A stretch of 64,000 bases of DNA, taken from Lachnotalea sp. AF33-28. Lineage in GTDB: Bacteria; Bacillota; Clostridia; Lachnospirales; Lachnospiraceae. Under the pieces are notes generated by a model. It searched no databases and had not been told where the DNA came from. It saw nothing but the letters and a program-made list of their open reading frames with translations. Of this stretch, positions 42,844 through 50,447 are shown piece after piece. The stretch is taken from the NCBI RefSeq assembly GCF_003477885.1, contig NZ_QUEE01000004.1:248001-312000 (forward strand), written 5' to 3'. Every line of letters starts with the position of its first letter. Positions within the stretch are counted from its first letter, which is position 1. A program made the translations under genes and the position numbers.

Positions 42844-44388
42844 ATGGATAAGTTAAAGAAACAGACAAAAAGAGTCATTCTGTTTGGAATTGACGGCGCA
42901 GGCACTTTTTTTGAACAGGCGGAAACACCGAATATTGACCGGATTTTTAAAGAAGGGGCCGTTTCAAACCGTACGCTGACGGAGCTGCCCTCCATAAGCG
43001 CGGAGTGCTGGGGCTCCATGCTGCACGGAGTGGACTGCACCATGCACGGTCTGACAAATTCGATTGCCGGATCAGTTCCTTACCCTTCGGATTCGCCGTA
43101 TCCGTCGGTATTCCGGGTAATCAGAGAGGCGATGCCAGATGCGAAGCTGGCTTCTTTCTGCGATTGGAGATCGGTGAATAAGGGGATCATCGAGGAAGGA
43201 CTCGGCGTTTATAAGTACAACGCGAAGGACTACGATCTGATTGAACCGGCCATAGAGTATATTAACGAAAATGATTTCACGCTTCTGTACTTCCAGTTTG
43301 ACAGCGTGGATGGCAAAGGCCACAGATTCGGCTACGGATCAGCGGAACATCTGGAGATGATCACAGTAAATGACGGCTATATCGGCCGCATTGTGGATGC
43401 GGTTGAAAAGCGCGGCTGGCTTTCGGATACTCTGATCCTGGTGGAGGCGGATCACGGCGGGACGCCCAATAACGGGGAGGGCGGAAGCCATGGCGGGTCC
43501 ACGGATGCGGAGAAATATGTCTGCTTCTATGCCGCCGGCAGCAATGTATGTAAAACACATCTTACGAATATGCGGGTCAGAGATACGTCTCCGGCAATTC
43601 TTCATGCGCTTGGGATACGGCAGCCTGACGGATGGACCGGGCATGTTCCGGAGGGATTGTTTGCGGACGGTATGGATGAGATTCCCAAAACGGAGAAATC
43701 CTGCGATATACCCCCTCGCACGGCCGATGTGCCGATGGAAGAGAACGGGAAATATCTGACGGCTTTTGCAGATTTGGATCCTGTGCTGTACCTGCCGATG
43801 GAAGCGGATGGGCCCTTTCCGGAGGGGACAAAGAGGCATGGCAAGCTGTATTTCGTAGACGGTATCAGGGGACAGGGGATACGTTTGGAAGACGGATATC
43901 TGTCCATGCCATGTCCTTCCCTGACGGATGGTTTTTCTCTCATCTGCTGGGTCCGGCCGGATGCATCCCTGAAACGTGGGATCATAGCCGGCATCGGAGC
44001 ATCTGTCCGGAATGAGGATCCCGAACCGGTATTCTGTCTGTCGGTTGGATCGGATACGGTTTTGCTGGAAGAAAAGGGCATATCTGCAAAACCTGCGTGC
44101 CCTGTGAAAGCGGCGGTGCCGGTAAATACGGCGGGCAAGTGGATTTTTCTGGCGCTGACGGTCGACATAACTAACAGAAAACTCACCGTATGGGTTGATT
44201 TTGACAGAGTCAGCGTATGGGATCTCCCGCGGGATATGCGGCTTCCAAAGGATGCAGGGCTGTTTATAGGCTGGGAGGAGGCTGATTTATCCTGCTGCCT
44301 GGCAGCTGTTCTGGATGATTTCTGTATATGCAGAAAAGCGCTTGACAGTGCGGATATAAAGAGATTCAAAGAATATTATCACAGATAA
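42844..44388 (+). CDS. Alkaline-phosphatase-superfamily phosphodiesterase with LamG-like C-terminus
   Basis: 514 residues from ATG 42844 (GATAGGAAAGGA upstream). The open frame to 42712 covers the promoter and is not protein. Residues 1 to about 300 match the nucleotide pyrophosphatase/phosphodiesterase type: FGIDGAG metal site, ISAECWGSMLHG with the Ser/Thr nucleophile region, FDSVDGKGHRFGY, and VEADHGGTPN. Residues about 340-505 look like a concanavalin/LamG fold (DGFSLICWVRPD). No signal peptide is visible, odd for a carbohydrate-binding tail. Substrate unknown. Confidence 0.78.
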   Translation: MDKLKKQTKRVILFGIDGAGTFFEQAETPNIDRIFKEGAVSNRTLTELPSISAECWGSMLHGVDCTMHGLTNSIAGSVPYPSDSPYPSVFRVIREAMPDAKLASFCDWRSVNKGIIEEGLGVYKYNAKDYDLIEPAIEYINENDFTLLYFQFDSVDGKGHRFGYGSAEHLEMITVNDGYIGRIVDAVEKRGWLSDTLILVEADHGGTPNNGEGGSHGGSTDAEKYVCFYAAGSNVCKTHLTNMRVRDTSPAILHALGIRQPDGWTGHVPEGLFADGMDEIPKTEKSCDIPPRTADVPMEENGKYLTAFADLDPVLYLPMEADGPFPEGTKRHGKLYFVDGIRGQGIRLEDGYLSMPCPSLTDGFSLICWVRPDASLKRGIIAGIGASVRNEDPEPVFCLSVGSDTVLLEEKGISAKPACPVKAAVPVNTAGKWIFLALTVDITNRKLTVWVDFDRVSVWDLPRDMRLPKDAGLFIGWEEADLSCCLAAVLDDFCICRKALDSADIKRFKEYYHR

Positions 44389-44433
44389 GCAGGCTTCATG
44401 ATACTATTGTCTGAAATGGGGAAATATAAAGAT

Positions 44434-44556
44434 GGCCGGCTTCTCATTCAACAGGAAATTACGGAGTGATTTCCTATTGGCCCCCTGCGCTGTGCATGGC
44501 GGCAGGATACGCCCAAATGTGCGCAAAACGCACATCTGTTCTGTGCGGAGCCGGCC
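44434..44556 (+). ncRNA. Candidate structured leader RNA (four-way junction) before the recombinase
   Basis: GGCCGGC (44434-44440) pairs with GCCGGCC (44550-44556) and closes three hairpins: 44453-44475 (7 bp), 44484-44506 (5 bp, extendable) and 44517-44535 (7 bp). The recombinase ribosome site follows 18 bases later. It matches no riboswitch class I can name. Confidence 0.5.
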
Positions 44557-44586
44557 GGCAATCATCGGACAATGGAGGAACCTGGG

Positions 44587-45429
44587 ATGGAAATTACGCA
44601 GTACACAGTAAATGTACCGGTAACAGAATTTAAAAATTATCTTTGGAGCGAAGAGAAGAGTCCGGCTACAGTGGAAAAATACGTGAGGGATGCCAGTGCT
44701 TTTTGTGAATATCTGAAGGACCGGCCTCTCTGCAAAGAGGAAGTGATCGCATATAAGAGGAATCTGATCCAGCGGTATGCCGCTGCCAGCGTCAATTCCA
44801 TGCTGGTATCGCTCAACTGTTATCTGCGGTTTATAAAAGCGGAGGGATGCTGTGTTAAGCTTTTAAAGATCCAGCGGCAGATGTTCTGTCAGGAGGATAA
44901 ACTGCTGACAAATGCGGAATACAAGCGGCTTGTAAAGGCTGCCGACAGCACCAGGCTGTCCCTGGTGATCCAGACGATCTGCGGGACCGGCATCCGGGTC
45001 AGCGAGCTTAAGTATATTACGGTGGAGTCGGTCAAAGCCGGAAAAGCTTCGGTGGACTGCAAGAACAAAACCAGGGTGATTTTCATCCCTTCCCGGCTGA
45101 AAAAACTTTTGAAGGGATATGCAGGCAGAACGGGCATCAAAACAGGACCTGTGTTCATTACAAAAAGCGGAAAGCCCTTAAACCGGAGCAATATCTGGAG
45201 GGAGATGAAGGCCTTGTGCAGCAGGGCCGGTGTGCCCGCATCGAAAGTCTTTCCTCATAATCTGCGGCATCTGTTCGCCAGAACCTTCTATTCGCTGGAG
45301 AAAGATATCGTTCGCCTGGCGGACCTGCTGGGACACAGCACCGTCAATACCACCCGGATTTATACGGCAGAAACAGGGGAGAATCATCTAAGCCGCCTGG
45401 AACGGGTACAAAAAATGCTGGCAACATAA
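44587..45429 (+). CDS. Tyrosine site-specific recombinase (Xer-like), likely invertase of the adjacent promoter
   Basis: 280 residues from ATG 44587 (GGAGGAA seven bases upstream; ATG 44572 has none). The N-terminal SAM-like DNA-binding domain covers about 10-95. The catalytic residues are intact: Arg137 (GTGIRVSEL), a beta-hairpin Lys (CKNKTR), His224 and Arg227 (HNLRH), His250 (LLGHST) and nucleophile Tyr259 (TRIYT). The gene's stop codon lies inside the left recombination site, and the switchable promoter follows at once. A stand-alone recombinase next to a pair of inverted core sites is the usual layout of promoter invertons. It has no excisionase and no cargo to suggest an integrative element. 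Confidence 0.88.
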   Translation: MEITQYTVNVPVTEFKNYLWSEEKSPATVEKYVRDASAFCEYLKDRPLCKEEVIAYKRNLIQRYAAASVNSMLVSLNCYLRFIKAEGCCVKLLKIQRQMFCQEDKLLTNAEYKRLVKAADSTRLSLVIQTICGTGIRVSELKYITVESVKAGKASVDCKNKTRVIFIPSRLKKLLKGYAGRTGIKTGPVFITKSGKPLNRSNIWREMKALCSRAGVPASKVFPHNLRHLFARTFYSLEKDIVRLADLLGHSTVNTTRIYTAETGENHLSRLERVQKMLAT

Positions 45430-45441
45430 TCACGATTATGT
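45424..45441 (+). repeat. Left inversion site (ACATAA-TCACGA-TTATGT)
   Basis: 18 bp with 6-bp inverted arms around a 6-bp spacer, the geometry of a Xer core site. The flanks extend the dyad (CTGGCAACATAA and TTATGTCGTCAG). It overlaps the recombinase stop codon. Confidence 0.7.
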
Positions 45442-45469
45442 CGTCAGCGGATGCGTCCTTTATTTTAAA

Positions 45470-45497
45470 ATTATAGCATAAAAGCAGTGTTTGGCAA
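45470..45497 (-). promoter_or_regulatory. Promoter inside the invertible segment
   Basis: On the minus strand TTGCCA (45497-45492), a 16-bp spacer ending TGC, then TATAAT (45475-45470), an extended -10 promoter of near-consensus quality. Confidence 0.75.
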
Positions 45498-45580
45498 TAC
45501 ATACTTCGAAAAAAGTCAAAAATAAGAACTGGCAGGCGGCAGACTTTTTAAGAAGAACAGAAAAAAGAAAACGAAAAACA

Positions 45581-45619
45581 GACCGGAGGCCCTGCCAGGC
45601 TGAATGCCGGTCTTTTTTT
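45581..45619. terminator. Terminator inside the invertible segment
   Basis: GACCGG (45581-45586) pairs with CCGGTC (45607-45612), followed by seven T. The A-rich 5' flank makes it nearly symmetrical, so it may act both ways and block read-through across the segment. Confidence 0.7.
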
Positions 45620-45695
45620 CGTCCATACTGTTATGCATTTTCGGTCCTGCCCGGTACAAATAGCCGCGGCGCCCAGAGCATTTAGAGAGTTAACA

Positions 45696-45713
45696 ACATA
45701 ATCGTGATTATGT
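45696..45713 (-). repeat. Right inversion site (ACATAA-TCGTGA-TTATGT)
   Basis: The exact reverse complement of the left site, including the asymmetric spacer (TCGTGA against TCACGA), so recombination between the two would invert the DNA between them. Confidence 0.7.
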
Positions 45714-45754
45714 AATAAAAGGGCGGATTAAGCGAAACGTCAGGGGGAAATCAG

Positions 45755-46192
45755 GTGAAGTACGCGGACAGAATCAGAGCGAAGATAGCAGCCTTAAGCG
45801 CAGCAGGGGCAGCGCTTTTACTATACGCGGCGGCGGTCGGACAGATGGGAAACGGCAGCGGGGGAATCCGCTGTGGGGATTGGTTCTGCCGGGCGGCTTT
45901 GTGCTGCGGCCTGCTCTTCATCCTGTATAAGATCCTGCATCAGAAAAAGCTTCTGAAAGATGTTCTCTTAAAACAGCTGGACGGGCCCGGAGAGAAGGAA
46001 CGGCGCCGGCAGAGGCTGTATGATAAAAGCGGAGGTATACAGGCCGATCTTTTCGCCTATATGCTGCTGATATTCACCTGCACAGCAGCTGTTTCCGACA
46101 GAGGAGCATTTCAGATGGCAGCTGTCATCCTTACGCTGAACCTGCTCCTTAGGCTGTGCATTTATATCTGCTATGATAAACTGCGGTTGTAA
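45755..46192 (+). CDS. Small four-span membrane protein downstream of the inverton
   Basis: 145 residues with a GTG start at 45755 and GGGGG upstream. It is homologous to the protein at 41523 (MKYADRIRAKI, ILYKILHQKKLLK, YDKSGGI, LLIFTCTAA). Unlike its two relatives in this window it has no XRE gene before it. The place of the regulator is taken by the invertible promoter. Probably expressed only in cells with the segment inverted. A weaker promoter overlapping the right site (TTAACA/TAATAA) could give basal expression. Confidence 0.75.
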   Translation: MKYADRIRAKIAALSAAGAALLLYAAAVGQMGNGSGGIRCGDWFCRAALCCGLLFILYKILHQKKLLKDVLLKQLDGPGEKERRRQRLYDKSGGIQADLFAYMLLIFTCTAAVSDRGAFQMAAVILTLNLLLRLCIYICYDKLRL

Positions 46193-46214
46193 CGCTGCAA
46201 ACATCATAAGCAGC

Positions 46215-46242
46215 TTGACAAAACAACAGGATGTGCTAGAAT
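46215..46242 (+). promoter_or_regulatory. Promoter of the ribosomal protection gene leader
   Basis: TTGACA at 46215-46220, a 16-bp spacer containing TG of an extended -10, TAGAAT at 46237-46242. Confidence 0.75.
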
Positions 46243-46275
46243 AAGGTTAATCATTTATAAGGAGGCTGATTTTCT

Positions 46276-46341
46276 ATGAGTAAGACAAGAGTATACGGGA
46301 ATTTCATAATAATTGCGTCAGCCTGCCTGGAGTTTAAATAA
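46276..46341 (+). CDS. Leader peptide (21 aa) of the attenuator
   Basis: MSKTRVYGNFIIIASACLEF plus Lys, then TAA. AAGGAGG at 46259-46265 gives it strong translation. Its stop codon falls inside the first of two terminator hairpins. It probably serves only to sense ribosome stalling and control transcription into the resistance-type gene downstream. Confidence 0.65.
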   Translation: MSKTRVYGNFIIIASACLEFK

Positions 46342-46389
46342 GACCTGGATATGTCTTTTTTAACCACAGTCTCAGACTGTGGTTTTTTT
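46340..46389 (+). terminator. Tandem attenuator hairpins before the TetM-like gene
   Basis: Hairpin 1: AAGAC (46340-46344) with GTCTT (46353-46357), then a T run. Hairpin 2: AACCACAGTCT (46362-46372) with AGACTGTGGTT (46374-46384), then TTTTT. Both lie between the leader peptide and the gene at 46504. The remaining 110 bases hold a further hairpin (GTCCTT/AAGGAC). Confidence 0.75.
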
Positions 46390-46503
46390 GTGCTTTTAGA
46401 GTCCTTTTTCATGTTAAGGACAGTATGCACACACGGCCATGGCAGACAGTCCCGCTTCCCATAAGGGAATGTTACGGCTGGCGAAAGAAAGATGTGCATA
46501 TAT

Positions 46504-48360
46504 ATGGAAAACAGAATATTGAATCTGGGAATTATGGCCCATGTGGATGCCGGTAAAACAACGGTGACCGAGAGCATCCTCTATCACTGCGGCACCACAC
46601 AGCAGATGGGACGTGTGGATCATGGAAATACGGTAACGGATTCTATGGAGCTGGAGCAGAGGCGGGGGATGACGATCCGCTCCTCTACAGTATCCTTTGA
46701 ATTAAACGGCATGAAGATCAATCTCATAGATACGCCCGGGCATATGGACTTTCTGGCCGAGGTGGAAAACTCCCTTAGGGTGTTGGATGGGGTGATTCTG
46801 GTGATCTCCGCCAGAGAGGGCGTGCAGTCTCAGACCAGAAGGATATTCCGCCAGCTGCGCCGGATGAAGCTGCCGGTCATCCTCTTTGTGAACAAGATTG
46901 ACCGGCCCGGAGTGGAGCCGGAGGAGGTCTGCCGCAGGATCAGAGAGACTCTGACGGACCGCTGCCTGATCATGCAGGAGGCTTTGGCGGGAAAGGACTG
47001 CCGTGTACGAAGCTATGGCTTTGATGAGGAAAAGCTCTGTGAACAGATACTGATGCGTTCAGAAACGTTGATGGAACGTTACCTGGAAAATGATAGGATC
47101 CGGCAGGAGGAGTATCGGGGATGGCTGCGTTTCCGTATACAAAAGTCCTCGCTTTACCCGGTATATTTCGGCGCGGCGCTTAAAGATGTGGGTGTCAGGG
47201 AACTCCTGGATGCCGTTTCCCTCTGGTTTTCGTGCGGGGGGAGAGTGCGCAGAGAGGAAACGACATCTGCTTATGTATATAAAATCGAATGGGATGAGCG
47301 GCATCATAAAAAAGCATACCTGCGTGTGTTTTCCGGCAGCCTGCGGCTGCGTGAGAAAGAGCGAAACTGCAGGCTGGGTGAACTGTTTACCGTAGGCAGC
47401 CTGTACTGCCTGTCGAAGGGAAAAGAGCAGCCGGCGGTCAGGGTGGAAACGGATGATATCGGCATCCTCTATGATGTGGAATGCCTAAGATGCGGTGATT
47501 TTATCGGCTGCAGCCGGCCCCTAAAAGGCGATGGAAATATAGCGGAGCCCCTTCTTACTGTCTGCATCCGTCCGGCGGATCCTAAAAAGCGCAGCCTGCT
47601 GCTGTCCGCGCTGCAGGAGCTGATGTGTGAGAACCCCAGCCTTGCGCTTTCAATACGGGAAGGAACCGGCGAGATTATGCTCAGGCTCTTTGGAAAGCTT
47701 CAGATCGAAATCCTTCAGAATATACTGGAGGACAAATATCATCTGGAAGTTCTCTTTAATGAGCTCTCCACCGTGCAAAAGGAGAAACCTGCGGCTCCTT
47801 CTTCGGCCGGCATCCGTGAAGGTGACCGGGGCAATCCCTATTATGCCGGTATTGTGCTTCAGATCGAACCGCTGCCGCCTGGCAGCGGCATACAGTATGA
47901 AACGAGAGTCTCTTTTGGCTTTATTGAGAAACCCTTTCAGAACGCTGTGAGAGAAGGTGTGGAAATGGGCGCCGCTCATGTTCTGGAACATGAGCTCACG
48001 GATACGCGGATAGTCTTTACGGATGCCGACTATGACAGCGTTATGGGGACGCCTGCCGCATACAGGAGGCTGGCCCCGCTGGTGCTTAAGAAGGCACTTG
48101 TAAAGTCCGGCACCCGCATCCTTAAGCCGTATATGCGGTTTGATCTGACCGCGCCGGCCGTCTGCGAGAGGGAGGTGCTGAAGGCTTTGGGCAGGATGAA
48201 AGCGGAAATAGCGGAGTCTGCTTATGCGGGCAGCGAAATTATCCTAAGCGGGGGCGTGGAGTATGAACCCGCCAGGGATTTTTATGCAAAGCTGATGTCC
48301 ATGACCGAAGGAAACGGTTCCTTTGAGATGCGCCTGTCGGAGTATCGGGAGCAGAGATAG
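46504..48360 (+). CDS. TetM/TetO-like ribosomal protection GTPase
   Basis: 618 residues from ATG 46504. EF-G-like G domain: AHVDAGKTTVTESIL (G1), RGMTI (G2), DTPGHMDFLAEV (G3), NKIDRPG (G4). EF-G-type domains II to V follow. The layout and length are those of tetracycline ribosomal protection proteins, but it differs clearly from Tet(M) itself, so it may be a chromosomal relative that frees ribosomes from another translation inhibitor. The attenuator upstream fits induction by a ribosome-targeting drug. A weak ribosome site (GAAAGAAAG) lies before the start; ATG 46492 is an alternative. Confidence 0.85.
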   Translation: MENRILNLGIMAHVDAGKTTVTESILYHCGTTQQMGRVDHGNTVTDSMELEQRRGMTIRSSTVSFELNGMKINLIDTPGHMDFLAEVENSLRVLDGVILVISAREGVQSQTRRIFRQLRRMKLPVILFVNKIDRPGVEPEEVCRRIRETLTDRCLIMQEALAGKDCRVRSYGFDEEKLCEQILMRSETLMERYLENDRIRQEEYRGWLRFRIQKSSLYPVYFGAALKDVGVRELLDAVSLWFSCGGRVRREETTSAYVYKIEWDERHHKKAYLRVFSGSLRLREKERNCRLGELFTVGSLYCLSKGKEQPAVRVETDDIGILYDVECLRCGDFIGCSRPLKGDGNIAEPLLTVCIRPADPKKRSLLLSALQELMCENPSLALSIREGTGEIMLRLFGKLQIEILQNILEDKYHLEVLFNELSTVQKEKPAAPSSAGIREGDRGNPYYAGIVLQIEPLPPGSGIQYETRVSFGFIEKPFQNAVREGVEMGAAHVLEHELTDTRIVFTDADYDSVMGTPAAYRRLAPLVLKKALVKSGTRILKPYMRFDLTAPAVCEREVLKALGRMKAEIAESAYAGSEIILSGGVEYEPARDFYAKLMSMTEGNGSFEMRLSEYREQR

Positions 48361-48370
48361 CTAGAAGAAC

Positions 48371-48420
48371 AAAAAAAGAGCCGGGCATCAATGGTGTCTT
48401 GATGCGTGAGCTCTTTTTTA
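48371..48420. terminator. Bidirectional terminator between convergent genes
   Basis: AAAAAAGAGC and GCTCTTTTTT enclose an inner stem CATCAA/TTGATG. It serves the TetM-like gene and the convergent helicase gene. Confidence 0.85.
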
Positions 48421-48480
48421 GTGCGCCGGGCGGCGCACAGTATGCCCGGCAGATCCCGGCCCGTTAAAGGGAGGGGCGGC

Positions 48481-50067
48481 TTATTTACGGTTGGCAGGTT
48501 CCATGTTGATATTCTTGCCTTTGATTTTTGCCTGGTTCATGGAGGTCAGCACGTCTTCGGCGTATTCTCTGGGAACCTCGATAAAGGTATATTTATCGTA
48601 GATATCGATGGCACCCACCAGTCTGCCGGGGATACCGCTTTCGCCGGCTACGGCGCCCAGGATGTCCTTGGGGCTCACCTTCTGAGATTTGCCGATATTG
48701 ATGAAGAGGCGCACCATGCCGTTTTCCGCGCCCGTATTGTCCAGATCATATTCATCTTCATCCACGCTGCTGTCATTGTCCTTAACGGCCAGTTTGAGCA
48801 GAGCGGCGGCGATGTCGAGGGCCGTATAGTCCTCATCGTTGATCTTTTCCTCTATGGCGTTGATCAGCGTGGTCAGATCCTCATTTTTGATAACCGTATC
48901 GGCCTGCTCCAGCAGATTGCCCATCTTAGTCATGGCCACATCGTTCATGGACGGGATTTTCTGCGCGTAGATCTTGGTCTTGCAGTAGCGCTGGATCTCC
49001 TTCAGCTTATAGACTTCTTTGCCGGACACAAAGGAAAAGGCCTTCCCGGTGCGCCCTGCTCTTCCGGTCCTGCCGATGCGGTGCACATAGTACTCATCGT
49101 CCTGGGGCAGATCATAGTTAAATACCGCTTCTACGTCGTCCACATCGATTCCTCTGGCCGCCACATCGCTGGCCACCAGGATATCGGTCCTGCCGTCACG
49201 GAAGCTCTTCATCACGCGGTCTCTCTGGGCCTGCTGCATGTCTCCGTGAAGACCTGCGGCGAAATATCCGCGCCCAACCAGAGCTGTCACCAGCTCATCT
49301 ACCTGACGCTTTGTATTACAGAAGACGAGGGAGCGCTTGGGCGCATGAATGTCCAGAAGCCTGCAGAGCACCTCTTCTTTATTCTTCGGCTTGCATTCAT
49401 AATAGAACTGGTCGATGCTGGGAACCGTGAGATCTTTTTTCACTACCTTTACGGTAACGGCGTCTTTCTGATATGTTTTCGCGATATCCAGGATCGCTTT
49501 GGGCATGGTGGCCGAAAACAGCAGAGTCTGGCGTTCTTCGGGCATTTCCTTTAATATGGTTTCTATGTCGTCACGAAATCCCATATTGAGCATTTCGTCC
49601 GCTTCATCCAGCACCACGGTATGCACACTGTCCAAACGCAGCGTTTTTCTTCTCATATGGTCCATCACGCGGCCGGGAGTGCCGATGACGATCTGTACGC
49701 CGGCTTTCAGTGAGCGTATCTGCTTCACGATTTCCTGTCCACCGTAGATCGGCAGAATCTTGACAGCGCTCATATACTTGGCCAGGTTGCGCATCTCTTC
49801 TGCAGTCTGGATGGCTAGCTCCCTGGTCGGGCAGAGCACGAGTACCTGCAGCTCTTTGGATTTTACGTCTATCTTTTCCAACACCGGGATTCCGAAAGCC
49901 GCAGTTTTGCCGGTACCGGTCTGCGCCTGACCGATCAGATCAATGCCCTGCATGGCGGCAGGAATCGCCTTGGCCTGTATGGGAGAAGCCTCCTCAAAGC
50001 CCATGGCTGCCACAGCTTTCAAAATTTTCTCGGAGAGACCTAATTCATTAAATTTCACAATTTCCAT
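48481..50067 (-). CDS. DEAD-box RNA helicase (CsdA/DbpA-like)
   Basis: 528 residues from the ATG at 50067. An in-frame ATG at 50118 is less likely. Q motif FEEASPIQAKAIP, Walker A AQTGTGKTA, DEAD box VLDEADEML, SAT motif, and HRIGRTGRAG. A C-terminal RNA-recognition domain of the DbpA type (VRLFINIGKSQKVSPKDIL) binds structured RNA. It unwinds RNA in ribosome assembly or cold adaptation. Monocistronic, with repeat copy D lying upstream. Confidence 0.93.
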   Translation of the reverse strand: MEIVKFNELGLSEKILKAVAAMGFEEASPIQAKAIPAAMQGIDLIGQAQTGTGKTAAFGIPVLEKIDVKSKELQVLVLCPTRELAIQTAEEMRNLAKYMSAVKILPIYGGQEIVKQIRSLKAGVQIVIGTPGRVMDHMRRKTLRLDSVHTVVLDEADEMLNMGFRDDIETILKEMPEERQTLLFSATMPKAILDIAKTYQKDAVTVKVVKKDLTVPSIDQFYYECKPKNKEEVLCRLLDIHAPKRSLVFCNTKRQVDELVTALVGRGYFAAGLHGDMQQAQRDRVMKSFRDGRTDILVASDVAARGIDVDDVEAVFNYDLPQDDEYYVHRIGRTGRAGRTGKAFSFVSGKEVYKLKEIQRYCKTKIYAQKIPSMNDVAMTKMGNLLEQADTVIKNEDLTTLINAIEEKINDEDYTALDIAAALLKLAVKDNDSSVDEDEYDLDNTGAENGMVRLFINIGKSQKVSPKDILGAVAGESGIPGRLVGAIDIYDKYTFIEVPREYAEDVLTSMNQAKIKGKNINMEPANRK

Positions 50068-50204
50068 AAATGATACATATTCCTTTCTATCGGGCCCCAT
50101 ATCACAGTAGTCCCGCACAATATGCGGAATAGGGCTAACTAATTAACTATACATGCATTGTGCGGGAATGTCAAATGTTTTATTCTGTTAAGATAGTAAC
50201 GTTT

Positions 50205-50319
50205 GTTACTATTCACAGTTGCCATAAACTTCCCGCGCATGTCGGTACAGAGTATGGTCCTCATTGGGACACGCTCTGTACCGACATGCGCTGCTTTATC
50301 GGCAGCCGTGAATAGTAAC
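50205..50319 (-). mobile_element. Palindromic MITE-like element, copy D (115 bp)
   Basis: Ends GTTACTATTCAC/GTGAATAGTAAC, flanked by identical TAACGTTT at 50197-50204 and 50320-50327. The inner arms (50235-50252 with 50274-50291) pair perfectly over 18 bp but differ in sequence from the arms of copies B and C. It is inverted relative to A-C and E. The central loop of A-C is missing. Confidence 0.85.
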
Positions 50320-50336
50320 TAACGTTTGAAAAGTGA

Positions 50337-50365
50337 TTGAGAACATAGTTGAAATATGCTAAGAT
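50337..50365 (+). promoter_or_regulatory. Promoter of the pyrimidine operon
   Basis: TTGAGA at 50337-50342, a 17-bp spacer, TAAGAT at 50360-50365. A small hairpin (GACTGC/GCAGTC, 50374-50394) lies in the leader. I cannot identify a PyrR site. Confidence 0.55.
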
Positions 50366-50447
50366 AATACAGAGACTGCCTTGAAACTGCAGTCGATTTG
50401 TGTTAGAGTATTAGCGGCGCAAATGGATGGAAGGAAAGGAATCTATC

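Larger units (their letters stand above)
45442..45695. promoter_or_regulatory. Invertible promoter segment (254 bp), OFF orientation
   Basis: Bounded by the two inverted 18-bp sites. It contains a minus-strand promoter near its left end and a bidirectional terminator near its middle. As read here, the promoter points back into the recombinase gene. After inversion it would point at the membrane protein gene at 45755. No protein gene is supported inside. Confidence 0.65.

Noticed and set aside
45491..45685. A 64-codon frame inside the invertible segment
   Set aside because: Low-complexity basic translation, no ribosome site, and it runs over the terminator. It is better explained as regulatory DNA.
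38965..46200. The region after attR as a prophage or second integrative element
   Set aside because: It has a recombinase and small regulators but no structural, replication or conjugation genes, and no second pair of attachment repeats could be found.
46504..48360. The TetM-like gene as a mobile tetracycline resistance gene of Tn916 type
   Set aside because: The protein is clearly divergent from Tet(M), and no conjugative transposon genes or ends are nearby.
48406..49554. A 382-codon open frame on the plus strand
   Set aside because: It lies wholly antisense to the DEAD-box helicase, whose motifs are intact, and its translation has no domain-like pattern.
50197..50327. The flanking TAACGTTT of repeat copy D as an extension of its palindrome
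   Set aside because: The flanks are direct, not inverted, copies, as in a target duplication. An extended palindrome would require AAACGTTA on the left.
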